A stretch of DNA of 44,552 nt, taken from Prevotella sp. Its GTDB lineage: Bacteria > Bacteroidota > Bacteroidia > Bacteroidales > Bacteroidaceae. The stretch is from contig JAFVGI010000048.1 of the NCBI GenBank assembly GCA_017475005.1, forward strand, positions 1 to 44,552. Direction: 5' to 3'. The position numbers and the translations under genes were made by a program. Shown piece after piece: positions 7,431-14,649 of this stretch (its first letter is position 1; every line of letters starts with the position of its first letter). The notes below the pieces were generated by a model that made no database searches, was not told the origin of the DNA, and saw only the letters and a program-made list of their open reading frames with translations.

Positions 7431-8595
7431 TCCCAACTCCATATACACTTTCATTCGCGCTTTTATCGCAGATATCGACCAAAAGCGTGTTATTGGTACA
7501 GCGAGTAACCTTACATACTCCTCGCTGCTTGCCTTTGTACCTATTCTCGCAGTATTCTTTGCTGTTGCGAGAGGTTTTGGATATTCTGTGTATATCGAAG
7601 ACTGGTTCCGTGACCTTCTGTCGTCACAACCGGATGCAGCAGAGACGATAATAGGATTCGTGAACTCCTATCTCGTACATACTAAGAAAGGAATATTCCT
7701 CGGCATCGGACTTCTCTTTATGTTGTGGACAACGCTGATGCTGATTTCAAATATCGAGAGTGCCTTCAATGATATCTGGCATGTGAAGCACCCCAGAAGC
7801 ATCTTTCGCACCATTACGGATTATGTCTCATTATTCTTCCTGTTGCCTATCTTCCTCGTTGTCAGCTCTGGTCTGTCAATATGGGTTACGGCATTGCAGG
7901 ATCAACTTAGCGATGTCATTGTCTTGGGACCTATCATGACATTCTTTATAGAATTGTCACCTTACATCCTCCTGTCAGCAGGCTTTGTCTGCCTGTATGT
8001 CTTTATGCCTAACACAAAGGTGAAATTCAGCTCTGCCCTTTGGCCGGGCGTCCTGGCAGGTATATGTATGCAGATCTTCCAGATGGTGTATATCAATTCC
8101 CAGATATGGATATCCAATTACAACGCCATCTATGGCTCCTTTGCCATGATACCGTTCTTTCTGTTGTGGCTGCAGACATCATGGATAATATGCCTCATGG
8201 GAGCCGAGCTGACCTATTGTAAGCAGAATTCGGAAGATTTCTTCTCTAACGAACCCAGCGAGACCTCAGGCTATTCCTTCAATACACGCCTGGAGCTGTC
8301 ATGGACCATCATGGAACATATTGCAGAGCGTTTCAGCAATGGTGAGGATGCCTATACTGCAGAAGAGATAAAGGAGATGCTCAATGCTGATGTGGTCGCA
8401 AGGGGAGGGAGCAAGAAGATTCCGATGAAACTGGTCGATAACCTGTTGTCCGACCTTCAGGATATTCATTTCCTTGCCGAACTCGTTCATGACGAAAAAG
8501 GCGATACCGCCCGTTATCTGCCTAACGAAGCATTAAAAAATCTCACAAAAGAAGAATTGTATAACAGGCTCTCCAACCTTGGAGTGAAAATATAA
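7420..8595 (+). CDS. YihY/BrkB-family membrane protein, start codon unclear
   Basis: This is an inner-membrane protein of the YihY/BrkB (formerly 'ribonuclease BN') family, whose function is unsettled. The in-frame part before 7588 is clearly family sequence: FIRAFIADIDQKRVIGTASN, then LTYSSLLAFVPILAVFFAVA. About six membrane helices follow, with FNDIWHVKHPRS, YVFMPNTKVKFSSALWPG and NAIYGSFAMIPFFLLWLQTS as family landmarks. The roughly 110-residue cytoplasmic tail may be a winged helix (YTAEEIKEMLNADVV). The frame is open from 7420, just after a stop at 7417. No ATG, GTG or TTG occurs before GTG 7588, which is too late. The 5' end merges with a heptad array, so the native start may have been lost. 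Confidence 0.8.
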   Translation, partial: TINYPNSIYTFIRAFIADIDQKRVIGTASNLTYSSLLAFVPILAVFFAVARGFGYSVYIEDWFRDLLSSQPDAAETIIGFVNSYLVHTKKGIFLGIGLLFMLWTTLMLISNIESAFNDIWHVKHPRSIFRTITDYVSLFFLLPIFLVVSSGLSIWVTALQDQLSDVIVLGPIMTFFIELSPYILLSAGFVCLYVFMPNTKVKFSSALWPGVLAGICMQIFQMVYINSQIWISNYNAIYGSFAMIPFFLLWLQTSWIICLMGAELTYCKQNSEDFFSNEPSETSGYSFNTRLELSWTIMEHIAERFSNGEDAYTAEEIKEMLNADVVARGGSKKIPMKLVDNLLSDLQDIHFLAELVHDEKGDTARYLPNEALKNLTKEELYNRLSNLGVKI

Positions 8596-8620
8596 TTTTG
8601 AATTTTGAATTAGGAATTTT
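8593..8620 (+). repeat. Heptad array, unit GAATTTT
   Basis: Units TAATTTT, GAATTTT, GAATTAG, GAATTTT. The first bases are the BrkB stop codon. TGA recurs across unit junctions. Confidence 0.75.
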
Positions 8621-8667
8621 GATGTATTCTCGCTTCGCTGCGAGTGTGATGTTCGAATTTTGAAGTA

Positions 8668-8733
8668 TTACTTCGTACTTTATACTTCGTACTCGCTAAG
8701 CGATACATCGTCCTTCGTATCTCTTACCTCTTA
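8668..8733 (-). repeat. Heptad units between BrkB and recR
   Basis: 8668-8695 is built of TTACTTC/GTACTTT/ATACTTC/GTACTCG (GTACGAA type on the minus strand). 8720-8733 is TCTCTTA-CCTCTTA (TAAGAGG/TAAGAGA on the minus strand), directly after the recR stop. A short hairpin CTCGC-TTCGCT-GCGAG lies upstream near 8629-8644 without a T-tract. Confidence 0.6.
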
Positions 8734-8734
8734 A

Positions 8735-9355
8735 TTACAGCGGTGTTCTGTTAAGAATTGAGCGTCCTAAGGTTACCTCGTCAGTATATTGCAACTCGTC
8801 GCCCACATTGATGCCTCGGGCTATGACGCTCAGTTTTACGTCAGGAAATTCACGCAGCTTTCTGGAGATATAGAAATTCGTTGTATCTCCCTCCATGGTA
8901 CTTGCAAGTGCAAATATCACCTCTTTTATCTGCTGCTCTCCATCCTTTCCGCTCTGTCCGTCTCTTATTCTCTCTATCAGCGACTCTATCTCCAAGTTAC
9001 TCGGTCCTATGCCATCCATTGGTGATATGATGCCTCCCAAGACGTGGTAGAGGCCCTTATACTGCATTGTCCTCTCGATGGCCAACACATCTTGAATATT
9101 CTCTACTACACATATCACAGAGCCGTCCCTCGTCTTGTCAGCACAGATGGGACACAACTCGCTCTCAGAGATGTTATGGCATTTCTTGCAATACTTCACA
9201 TCTCTCTTCAATATTGTCAAAGCATCAGCAAACGCCGTCACATCAGCCTCCTCTTGACGCAACATGTGCAGCACCAAGCGTAATGCAGTTTTGCGACCTA
9301 TCCCAGGAAGCTTCGCAAACTGATCTATTGCATTATCAAGTAAAACGTTCGCCAA
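8735..9355 (-). CDS. recR: Recombination mediator RecR
   Basis: RecR works with RecF/RecO to load RecA on gapped DNA. Features in order: helix-hairpin-helix ([13 protein letters not shown], residues 15-27), a four-cysteine zinc finger (C56, C59, C68, C71), a Toprim domain starting [15 protein letters not shown] (80-94) and the loop [16 protein letters not shown]. The only in-frame start is TTG at 9355. The preceding stop is two codons upstream, and the spacer to smpB is entirely a heptad array, so the usual ATG and ribosome binding site are missing. Length (206) is normal. Confidence 0.95.
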   Translation of the reverse strand: MANVLLDNAIDQFAKLPGIGRKTALRLVLHMLRQEEADVTAFADALTILKRDVKYCKKCHNISESELCPICADKTRDGSVICVVENIQDVLAIERTMQYKGLYHVLGGIISPMDGIGPSNLEIESLIERIRDGQSGKDGEQQIKEVIFALASTMEGDTTNFYISRKLREFPDVKLSVIARGINVGDELQYTDEVTLGRSILNRTPL

Positions 9356-9359
9356 ATTT

Positions 9360-9399
9360 CAATAACCATTAATCGTTAACCGTTAACCGTTAAACTTTA
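9360..9399 (-). repeat. Heptad array, unit TAACGGT
   Basis: On the minus strand the smpB stop TAA opens the array: TAAAGTT, TAACGGT twice, TAACGAT, TAATGGT, then TATTG. It fills the whole spacer from the smpB stop to four bases before the recR TTG start. Confidence 0.85.
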
Positions 9400-9876
9400 A
9401 AAGTGTTTAATAGCCCTTTCCATCTCTCTCTTGTCCTGCTTCAATTTAAGAGTCTCACGTTTGTCAAATTCCTTCTTGCCTCGGCATAGTGCGATGTCCA
9501 ACTTTGCCCGTCCCTTGTCGTCAATGAAGAGTAGGGTAGGGACGATGGTAAAACCTACAGCCTTGGTGTCCTCTTTCAGATGGCGAATCTCCCTCTTGTT
9601 CAGTAGCAGTTTTCTGTCTCTGCGAGCCTCGTGGTTGTTATATGAGCCATAGAAATACGGACTGATGTTCATGCCCTTCACCCACATCTCGTCATTATGA
9701 ATGTAGCAGAAGGTGTCCACCAGCGACGCCTTTCCCATGCGGATACTCTTTATCTCTGTGCCAGTCAATACTATGCCGGCGGTATAAGTATCTACAAAAT
9801 GGTAGTCAAAAGCGGCCTTCTTGTTCTTTATCTGTACCGGACTTTTCTTGCGTAAAAGTTCCTGTTCTTTGTTCAT
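9397..9876 (-). CDS. smpB: SsrA-binding protein SmpB
   Basis: SmpB binds tmRNA and delivers it to stalled ribosomes for trans-translation. The 159-residue protein has the conserved N-terminal part ([20 protein letters not shown]), [40 protein letters not shown] and the basic tail [14 protein letters not shown]. It is probably co-transcribed with recR downstream. A -7 element lies 20 bp upstream of the ATG. Confidence 0.97.
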   Translation of the reverse strand: MNKEQELLRKKSPVQIKNKKAAFDYHFVDTYTAGIVLTGTEIKSIRMGKASLVDTFCYIHNDEMWVKGMNISPYFYGSYNNHEARRDRKLLLNKREIRHLKEDTKAVGFTIVPTLLFIDDKGRAKLDIALCRGKKEFDKRETLKLKQDKREMERAIKHF

Positions 9877-9895
9877 CCTACTTTAATATTTGCTG

Positions 9896-9903
9896 CAAAA
9901 TTA
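9896..9903 (-). promoter_or_regulatory. -7 element for smpB-recR
   Basis: The minus strand reads TAATTTTG. The start codon lies 20 bp downstream, so the leader would be about 15 nt. Confidence 0.6.
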
Positions 9904-9943
9904 CGAAAAAATCTTTATATATAACAAAAAAGGTGTTATAAAA

Positions 9944-9975
9944 TTTGTGATTTTATATAAATTTGTGTACCTTTG
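9944..9975 (+). promoter_or_regulatory. Promoter of the NifU-like/GGGtGRT operon
   Basis: TTTG at 9944-9947, a 20-bp spacer and TACCTTTG at 9968-9975. It is followed by a leader of about 70 nt. Confidence 0.8.
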
Positions 9976-10050
9976 CGCACAAATGGGACTTAAGTGAATA
10001 CTTGTTTCCAGAACATATATTTTATTTAATTTTCAAAAATAAAAAACATT

Positions 10051-10752
10051 ATGATTTACACAAAGGAAATCAACGACATGTGCGTCGTTGCAAAAGGTCC
10101 TAACCATGGTCCTGCTCCAATTCCTGAAGAGGGAAAGTGGATTCAGGCCAAGGAGATTAAGGACATCTCTGGTATGACCCACGGCATTGGTTGGTGTGCT
10201 CCACAGCAGGGTTGCTGTAAGCTGTCTCTCAATGTAAAGGATGGCGTTATTGAAGAAGCACTCGTAGAGACAATTGGTTGCTCAGGCATGACACACTCAG
10301 CTGCTATGGCTTCTGAGATTCTTCCTGGCAAGACAATCCTCGAGGCACTCAATACCGACCTCGTATGCGATGCTATCAATACAGCAATGCGTGAGCTCTT
10401 CCTCCAGATCGTATATGGTCGCACACAGTCTGCATTCTCTGAGGGCGGTCTTGCTATCGGTGCAGGTCTTGAAGACCTCGGTAAGGGCCTCGTTTCTCAG
10501 TGTGGTACACTCTATGGCACAAAGGCTAAGGGCACACGTTATCTCCAGCTCACAGAAGGCTATATCACAAAGCAGTTCCTTGATGAGGATAATGAGGTTT
10601 GTGGTTACGAGTTCGTTCACATGGGTAAGTTCATGGATGCTGTCAAGAAGGGCATGGATGCCAATGAGGCACTCAAGTCTGTTACTGGCACATACGGCCG
10701 CACAAAGCCAGAGCAGGGAGCAGTTAAATTTATTGATCCACGTAAAAACTAA
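10051..10752 (+). CDS. NifU/IscU-like iron-sulfur scaffold-type protein
   Basis: A 233-residue protein resembling the scaffold family: TIGCSGMTHSAAMASEILPG followed by KTILEAL matches the IscU pattern GC-x-A-x2-A-S plus GKT-x2-EA. Other cysteines are clustered in GWCAPQQGCCKLSL (about residues 48-61), and Cys residues recur near 108, 151 and 183. The C-terminal half (YITKQFLDEDNEVCGYEFVH) is specific to this subgroup. It is paired with the GGGtGRT protein 15 bp downstream, after an AGGAGG-like site. General databases call this family an iron-sulfur cluster assembly scaffold. The real substrate of this pair is not known. Confidence 0.8.
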   Translation: MIYTKEINDMCVVAKGPNHGPAPIPEEGKWIQAKEIKDISGMTHGIGWCAPQQGCCKLSLNVKDGVIEEALVETIGCSGMTHSAAMASEILPGKTILEALNTDLVCDAINTAMRELFLQIVYGRTQSAFSEGGLAIGAGLEDLGKGLVSQCGTLYGTKAKGTRYLQLTEGYITKQFLDEDNEVCGYEFVHMGKFMDAVKKGMDANEALKSVTGTYGRTKPEQGAVKFIDPRKN

Positions 10753-10767
10753 TAGGAGGAACATATT

Positions 10768-11778
10768 ATGATTCGCGAAGTAAAATTTGAGTCACAAGAT
10801 CGTCGTATCAAGCAGATACTCGCTGCTCTGAACGAGAATGGTATTTCTTCTATTGAGGAAGCAAACGAAATATGTGAGAAGGCAGGTCTCGACCCTTACA
10901 AGACATGTGAGGAGACACAGATGATCTGTTTCGAGAATGCTAAGTGGGCTTACGTAGTAGGTTCTGCTATTGCATTGAAGAAAGGCTGCAAGACAGCTGC
11001 TGATGCTGCTGAGGCAATCGGTATCGGTCTGCAGGCATTCTGTATCCCTGGTTCTGTTGCTGACGACCGTAAGGTAGGTATCGGCCACGGTAACCTCGCA
11101 GCACGTCTGCTCCGTGAGGAGACAGAGTGTTTCGCATTCCTCGCAGGTCACGAGTCATTCGCAGCTGCTGAGGGCGCTATCAAGATTGCAGAGATGGCAA
11201 ACAAGGTACGTCAGAAGCCACTCCGTGTCATCCTGAACGGACTTGGCAAGGACGCTGCTATGATTATCTCTCGTATCAACGGCTTCACATACGTACAGAC
11301 ACAGTTCGACTACTACACAGGTGAGCTGAAGGTAGTTAAGACAAAGTCATACTCTGACGGCCCACGTGCAAAGGTGAACTGCTATGGTGCTGACGACGTT
11401 CGTGAGGGTGTAGCAATTCTGTGGAAGGAGAACGTAGATGTATCTATCACAGGTAACTCTACCAACCCAACACGTTTCCAGCACCCAGTAGCTGGTACAT
11501 ACAAGAAGGAGCGCGTACTCGCTGGTAAGCCTTACTTCTCAGTAGCTTCTGGTGGTGGTACAGGTCGTACGCTGCACCCAGACAACATGGCTGCAGGACC
11601 TGCATCTTACGGTATGACAGATACCCTCGGACGTATGCACTCTGACGCACAGTTCGCTGGTTCTTCTTCAGTACCGGCACACGTTGAGATGATGGGCTTC
11701 CTCGGCATTGGTAACAACCCAATGGTAGGATGTACAGTAGCATGCGCCGTAAACGTAGCACTTGCACTGAACAAATAA
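10768..11778 (+). CDS. GGGtGRT protein
   Basis: A 336-residue protein carrying the eponymous signature SGGGTGRTLHPDN at about 265-277. Other conserved segments are AFCIPGSVADDRKVGIGHGN, RVILNGLGKDAAMIISRING and GFLGIGNNPMVGCTVACAVN. The family is named only for its motif and its function is unknown. Glycine-rich loops and conserved His/Cys suggest a nucleotide- or metal-binding enzyme (inference). It is consistently paired with the NifU-like gene, as here. Codon use is strongly biased (GGT, CGT, AAG), which points to high expression. A strong terminator follows. Confidence 0.9.
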   Translation: MIREVKFESQDRRIKQILAALNENGISSIEEANEICEKAGLDPYKTCEETQMICFENAKWAYVVGSAIALKKGCKTAADAAEAIGIGLQAFCIPGSVADDRKVGIGHGNLAARLLREETECFAFLAGHESFAAAEGAIKIAEMANKVRQKPLRVILNGLGKDAAMIISRINGFTYVQTQFDYYTGELKVVKTKSYSDGPRAKVNCYGADDVREGVAILWKENVDVSITGNSTNPTRFQHPVAGTYKKERVLAGKPYFSVASGGGTGRTLHPDNMAAGPASYGMTDTLGRMHSDAQFAGSSSVPAHVEMMGFLGIGNNPMVGCTVACAVNVALALNK

Positions 11779-11798
11779 TACATTATTTATATATAAAA

Positions 11799-11836
11799 AA
11801 AGAGGCATATCATACGTTGATATGCCTCTTTTTTTA
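11799..11836 (+). terminator. Rho-independent terminator of the GGGtGRT operon
   Basis: AAAGAGGCATATCA pairs with TGATATGCCTCTTT around TACGT, followed by an eight-T run. Perfect stem. Confidence 0.93.
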
Positions 11837-11854
11837 AGAAAGTACGGAAAAATA

Positions 11855-11917
11855 TTTAAACTTTACACTTTAAACTTTAAACTTACCACTGACTATAAAC
11901 TATAACCTTAACCGCTA
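11855..11917. repeat. Heptad array, mixed units
   Basis: About nine 7-bp units: TTTAAAC/TTTACAC first, then TTACCAC, TGACTAT, AAACTAT, AACCTTA, ACCGCTA. The unit changes along the array but the phase holds. The right end supplies the last codons (Val-Ser-Gly) and stop of the decayed P5-like gene. Confidence 0.75.
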
Positions 11918-12158
11918 ACCATCTCATAGCCCTCAGCTATGATTCGTTTCTCTACCGCTTTGCCATTCTCTACATCGTCATTGCGTAGGCGAGGTCTATC
12001 ATGTTCTGCTTTTCCTTGAAGGCAATGATGGCATCGGGATTCAGGCCGCTTATCTCCACCACGTGCTTCAGGTACGCGTTGGTGTTGTTCTTCTTGGGCG
12101 GTGCCCATCGGTTGATGATAAAACGGACAGTATAGCAATGATGCTCTGCTTCCTTATT
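11908..12158 (-). pseudogene. Decayed structural protein P5 / lysozyme-like gene
   Basis: On the minus strand one frame encodes YTVRFIINRWAPPKKNNTNA, then YLKHVVEISGLNPDAII and IDLAYAMTM, which is the core of the phage-derived 'structural protein P5' (muralytic) family. A stop at 11970-11972 interrupts it. Shifting one base restores VENGKAVEKRIIAEGYEMV, the family's C-terminal helix, ending in codons supplied by the heptad array. The N-terminal half is missing. This reads as a truncated, once-frameshifted remnant of the peptidoglycan-hydrolase genes that Bacteroidales often carry with HU and smalltalk genes. Confidence 0.7.
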
Positions 12159-12208
12159 TCACTCCTCTATCACTCCCTTTTTTTACTCCCCCTTTTAAAT
12201 TAAACACT

Positions 12209-12325
12209 ATGGATGAATAGATTTTTTGGCAGGTGTTGGCTAAGGTGATAGTAGCCGCACTCACAGCTGCATTGACAGCAATAACAACTACATCATGTAT
12301 GGGATATGGCCCCATTAACGGTTAA
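12209..12325 (+). pseudogene. Smalltalk-like small protein with an early stop
   Basis: From ATG 12209 the frame is MDE-stop-IFWQVLAKVIVAALTAALTA and ITTTSCMGYGPING, with TAG at 12218-12220. The hydrophobic helix ending in TTTSC is the pattern of the roughly 30-residue 'smalltalk' proteins found beside P5/amidase genes in Bacteroidales. A start at GTG 12233 would skip the stop, so expression is not excluded. The final TAA is part of the adjoining heptad array. It lies opposite in strand to the P5 remnant, so the locus has been rearranged. Confidence 0.5.
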
Positions 12326-12351
12326 CGGTTAAAGGTTAGCGGTTAGCGAAA
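12317..12351 (+). repeat. Heptad array, unit AACGGTT
   Basis: AACGGTT twice, AAAGGTT, AGCGGTT, AGCGAAA. It contains the stop codon of the smalltalk-like frame. Confidence 0.8.
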
Positions 12352-12356
12352 AGTAA

Positions 12357-12391
12357 AAGGGCAAGGACTGCATTGCGCAGTTCCTGCCCTT
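12357..12391 (-). terminator. Terminator of the deoxysugar operon
   Basis: AAGGGCAGGAACTGC and GCAGTCCTTGCCCTT form a 15-bp stem with two weak pairs on the minus strand. TTTTACTTTT follows. It lies 28 bp past the rhaD stop. Confidence 0.8.
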
Positions 12392-12418
12392 GTTTGTTAT
12401 TGACAATATTTCGTGATT

Positions 12419-13240
12419 TTAGCAGGGACGGGTCTTGGGGAGGTTGAAGACATCCTGCACTTCTTTCATCTGGGCGTCTGTCATGCCATCGGGTTCTGAA
12501 CCCATAGCCTTGGCACACATATAGATGTTGGCTGCCTTGCAGAGTACATCGGTCTGGTCGAAGGCGTCCATGATGTCCTGGCCTACAGCAACGGTGCCGT
12601 GCTTCTCCCACATCACTACATCGTGCTTCTTGATGCCTTCGAGGGTGGCCTTTGCCAGTTCTACGGAAGAAGGCAGGTCGTAAGGGATGATGCCGATGCC
12701 TAATGGGGCAAAGGCGAGTGTCTCAGGAATCATTGACCACAGCACCTTTGTCATCTCGTCGCCCTTGAGGAAACGCTGGATGTGTGACATAGCAACGAGT
12801 TCGATAGGGTGGGTGTGGAGTGTTGCCTTATAGCAGGAACCTGTCTCGAGCAGATAGTTCTGCAGGGCGAGGTGTGTTGGCAGCTCGCTGGTTGGGGCTA
12901 CTGGCTCATCGGCAATAATCTCGTAGCTAGCGCAGTCGTCGCAGATGCGTACGATAGAGCCGTTCTGCATTGGCTCCTTTGCGAGGTCGCGCATACGCTT
13001 GCCTGTACCTTTACAATAGAAATACTTTCCCTTCAGGTGGGGCAGCACCATGCCAATCTGCTTCACTTCCGAAATGGCTTTCATGGCCTTGCACTCATCG
13101 TCCATAAACTCGGTGACGTTGACGGTGATGTTACCGCCGTTACGTTCTGCCCAACCTTTCTGCCACAGGTAACCTGTTACCTCGGCAATCTGATATACTA
13201 CCGCCTTCAATCCTTCGCGGCCGTCTAAAATTGATTTCAT
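12419..13240 (-). CDS. rhaD: Rhamnulose-1-phosphate aldolase
   Basis: This zinc class II aldolase cleaves L-rhamnulose 1-phosphate to dihydroxyacetone phosphate and L-lactaldehyde. Length is 273, against 274 in E. coli. The phosphate-binding region RNGGNITVN (33-41) is present. Zinc ligands LHTHP (His142, His144) and WEKHG (His214) and the catalytic-region glutamate (Glu119) are in the expected order. It is the last gene of the minus-strand kinase-isomerase-transporter-aldolase operon, with a terminator just downstream. The spacer to the transporter gene is five heptad units. Confidence 0.95.
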   Translation of the reverse strand: MKSILDGREGLKAVVYQIAEVTGYLWQKGWAERNGGNITVNVTEFMDDECKAMKAISEVKQIGMVLPHLKGKYFYCKGTGKRMRDLAKEPMQNGSIVRICDDCASYEIIADEPVAPTSELPTHLALQNYLLETGSCYKATLHTHPIELVAMSHIQRFLKGDEMTKVLWSMIPETLAFAPLGIGIIPYDLPSSVELAKATLEGIKKHDVVMWEKHGTVAVGQDIMDAFDQTDVLCKAANIYMCAKAMGSEPDGMTDAQMKEVQDVFNLPKTRPC

Positions 13241-13243
13241 ATT

Positions 13244-13278
13244 TTCTTAATTCTTAATTCTTAACTCTTAACTCTTAA
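13244..13278 (-). repeat. Perfect five-unit heptad array, TTAAGAR
   Basis: On the minus strand TTAAGAG occurs twice, then TTAAGAA three times, exactly in phase. It lies between the transporter stop (TAG, 13279-13281) and rhaD, with only AAT before the rhaD ATG. It is the entire intergenic spacer, and its AAGA content is the only ribosome-binding-like sequence. Confidence 0.92.
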
Positions 13279-14610
13279 CTAACAGTTTTCTCCGTAGCGT
13301 TCTTTGGTAATCTGCTCCAGCGACTTGCCACGGGTGTTTGGCATGCCGATCATACCTACTATCAGCGAAATAGCCAACAGGGCTACCATACAAAAAGCGG
13401 CAGTGGTGAATCCCTTGCCATCGTCACCATATATATATGTGAAGACGAGACCCCATGCTGCTGACAGACCGCGAACGATGAAGAACATCAGTCCCTGGGC
13501 ACCGGCACGGAACTTTGCTGGGAACAGCTCTGAGCCCCAGAGGGCGTAGAATACCTGTACGGAGCTACCGTTGTTGATGCCCCACAGGATGGTGAAGAGC
13601 CAGATGCCACCAATGGTGGTTACTCCGCCACCGATAATGAGTATCCATGCCGTGAGGGCAGCTGCCAGTCCGAAGACATAGAAGAAGCGATGGGCCACCT
13701 TGTCAACAAAGAAGGAGATGATGAATGTGGTCACGACAACAAATACCCAGCTGACGCAGCTCAGCATATTGGCTGTCTCGTTGGTCAGGTTGCCTGCCGT
13801 CTCATAGATATGAGGCATGAAGAATCCCATTACCGAAGCCACGAGGTTCCATGTGAGGTATATAGCAGCCAGGAAACATACTGTCTTTACGGCAATGCCG
13901 TTGGTGAACAGCAACTTGATATTGTCCACGATGCTCTTCTTCTCTTCTGCCTTCTGGGCTGTGAACTCTGCACTCTCCTCCAGCTGACGCTGCAGGTTCC
14001 ATGCTACGAATGCCACCACGAACAGCGTGAAGAATACTACACGAGAGCTGAATACCTCTGCTGCTGCCTGTGCTGCATCAGCACCTATTATGGCATGAGC
14101 CAGCGACTCAACGGGAGCATAGAGCACACCGCCTGGGGCCAGCAGCATTCCGAAGAACAATATGAACATAGGACCCAGTCCCCACGACATCTGGGAGATA
14201 CAGATATTACGGCCTCGGTTGTTTACCTCAGACGATTCAGAGATATACGTCCATGAGGCAGGAACACCGATGCCTACGGAGATACCTGTGATGAGGAAAC
14301 CTGTGAGCAACATCGGGAAGCTGACGGAGCACATCACTATCAGCACACCCAGCATATATACCAGGAGGTTGTAGGTAAAGATAAACTTACGTCCGAACTT
14401 GTCGGCCAGGAAACCACCGATGATAGCACCGATGGCAGCACCAAGGGCATTCGCACTCAGGGCATTGAGCCATCCCAGATGCATCTCGGAGAGACCGAGG
14501 TAGTTCTGCCACAGTGTTACACCGCTGGAGCCAGCAACAATAGCGCCAGCATCCAGATAATTATTCAGAGACACCGCAAGGGTGCTCTTTAAAGAACTGT
14601 TGTTTGCCAT
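13279..14610 (-). CDS. MFS sugar porter, probable L-rhamnose (deoxysugar) transporter
   Basis: A 443-residue, 12-helix major facilitator of the sugar porter type. It has GGFLADKFGRKF in the loop between helices 2 and 3 and the C-terminal sugar-porter signature NTRGKSLEQI. There is a central cytoplasmic loop (QLEESAEFTAQKAEEKK). Substrate is inferred from the operon, between the isomerase and rhaD. It is not the RhaT/FucP type usually met with these enzymes. The ATG at 14610 is preferred to an upstream TTG (14619) because that codon lies inside the heptad array. Confidence 0.85.
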   Translation of the reverse strand: MANNSSLKSTLAVSLNNYLDAGAIVAGSSGVTLWQNYLGLSEMHLGWLNALSANALGAAIGAIIGGFLADKFGRKFIFTYNLLVYMLGVLIVMCSVSFPMLLTGFLITGISVGIGVPASWTYISESSEVNNRGRNICISQMSWGLGPMFILFFGMLLAPGGVLYAPVESLAHAIIGADAAQAAAEVFSSRVVFFTLFVVAFVAWNLQRQLEESAEFTAQKAEEKKSIVDNIKLLFTNGIAVKTVCFLAAIYLTWNLVASVMGFFMPHIYETAGNLTNETANMLSCVSWVFVVVTTFIISFFVDKVAHRFFYVFGLAAALTAWILIIGGGVTTIGGIWLFTILWGINNGSSVQVFYALWGSELFPAKFRAGAQGLMFFIVRGLSAAWGLVFTYIYGDDGKGFTTAAFCMVALLAISLIVGMIGMPNTRGKSLEQITKERYGENC

Positions 14611-14615
14611 TTCCG

Positions 14616-14649
14616 TCAATTATCAATTATCAATTTCAATTGTCAATTA
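14616..14649 (-). repeat. Heptad array, plus-strand unit TCAATTR
   Basis: Plus strand: TCAATTA twice, a 6-bp TCAATT, TCAATTG, TCAATTA. The last unit contains the isomerase stop. The unit is the same as in the GH106 signal-peptide array at 35620-35647, but in the opposite orientation to its genes. Confidence 0.85.

Noticed and set aside
10297-10764. Long antisense frames opposite the NifU-like and GGGtGRT genes
   Set aside because: These are shadows of strongly codon-biased genes, without start signals or family likeness.
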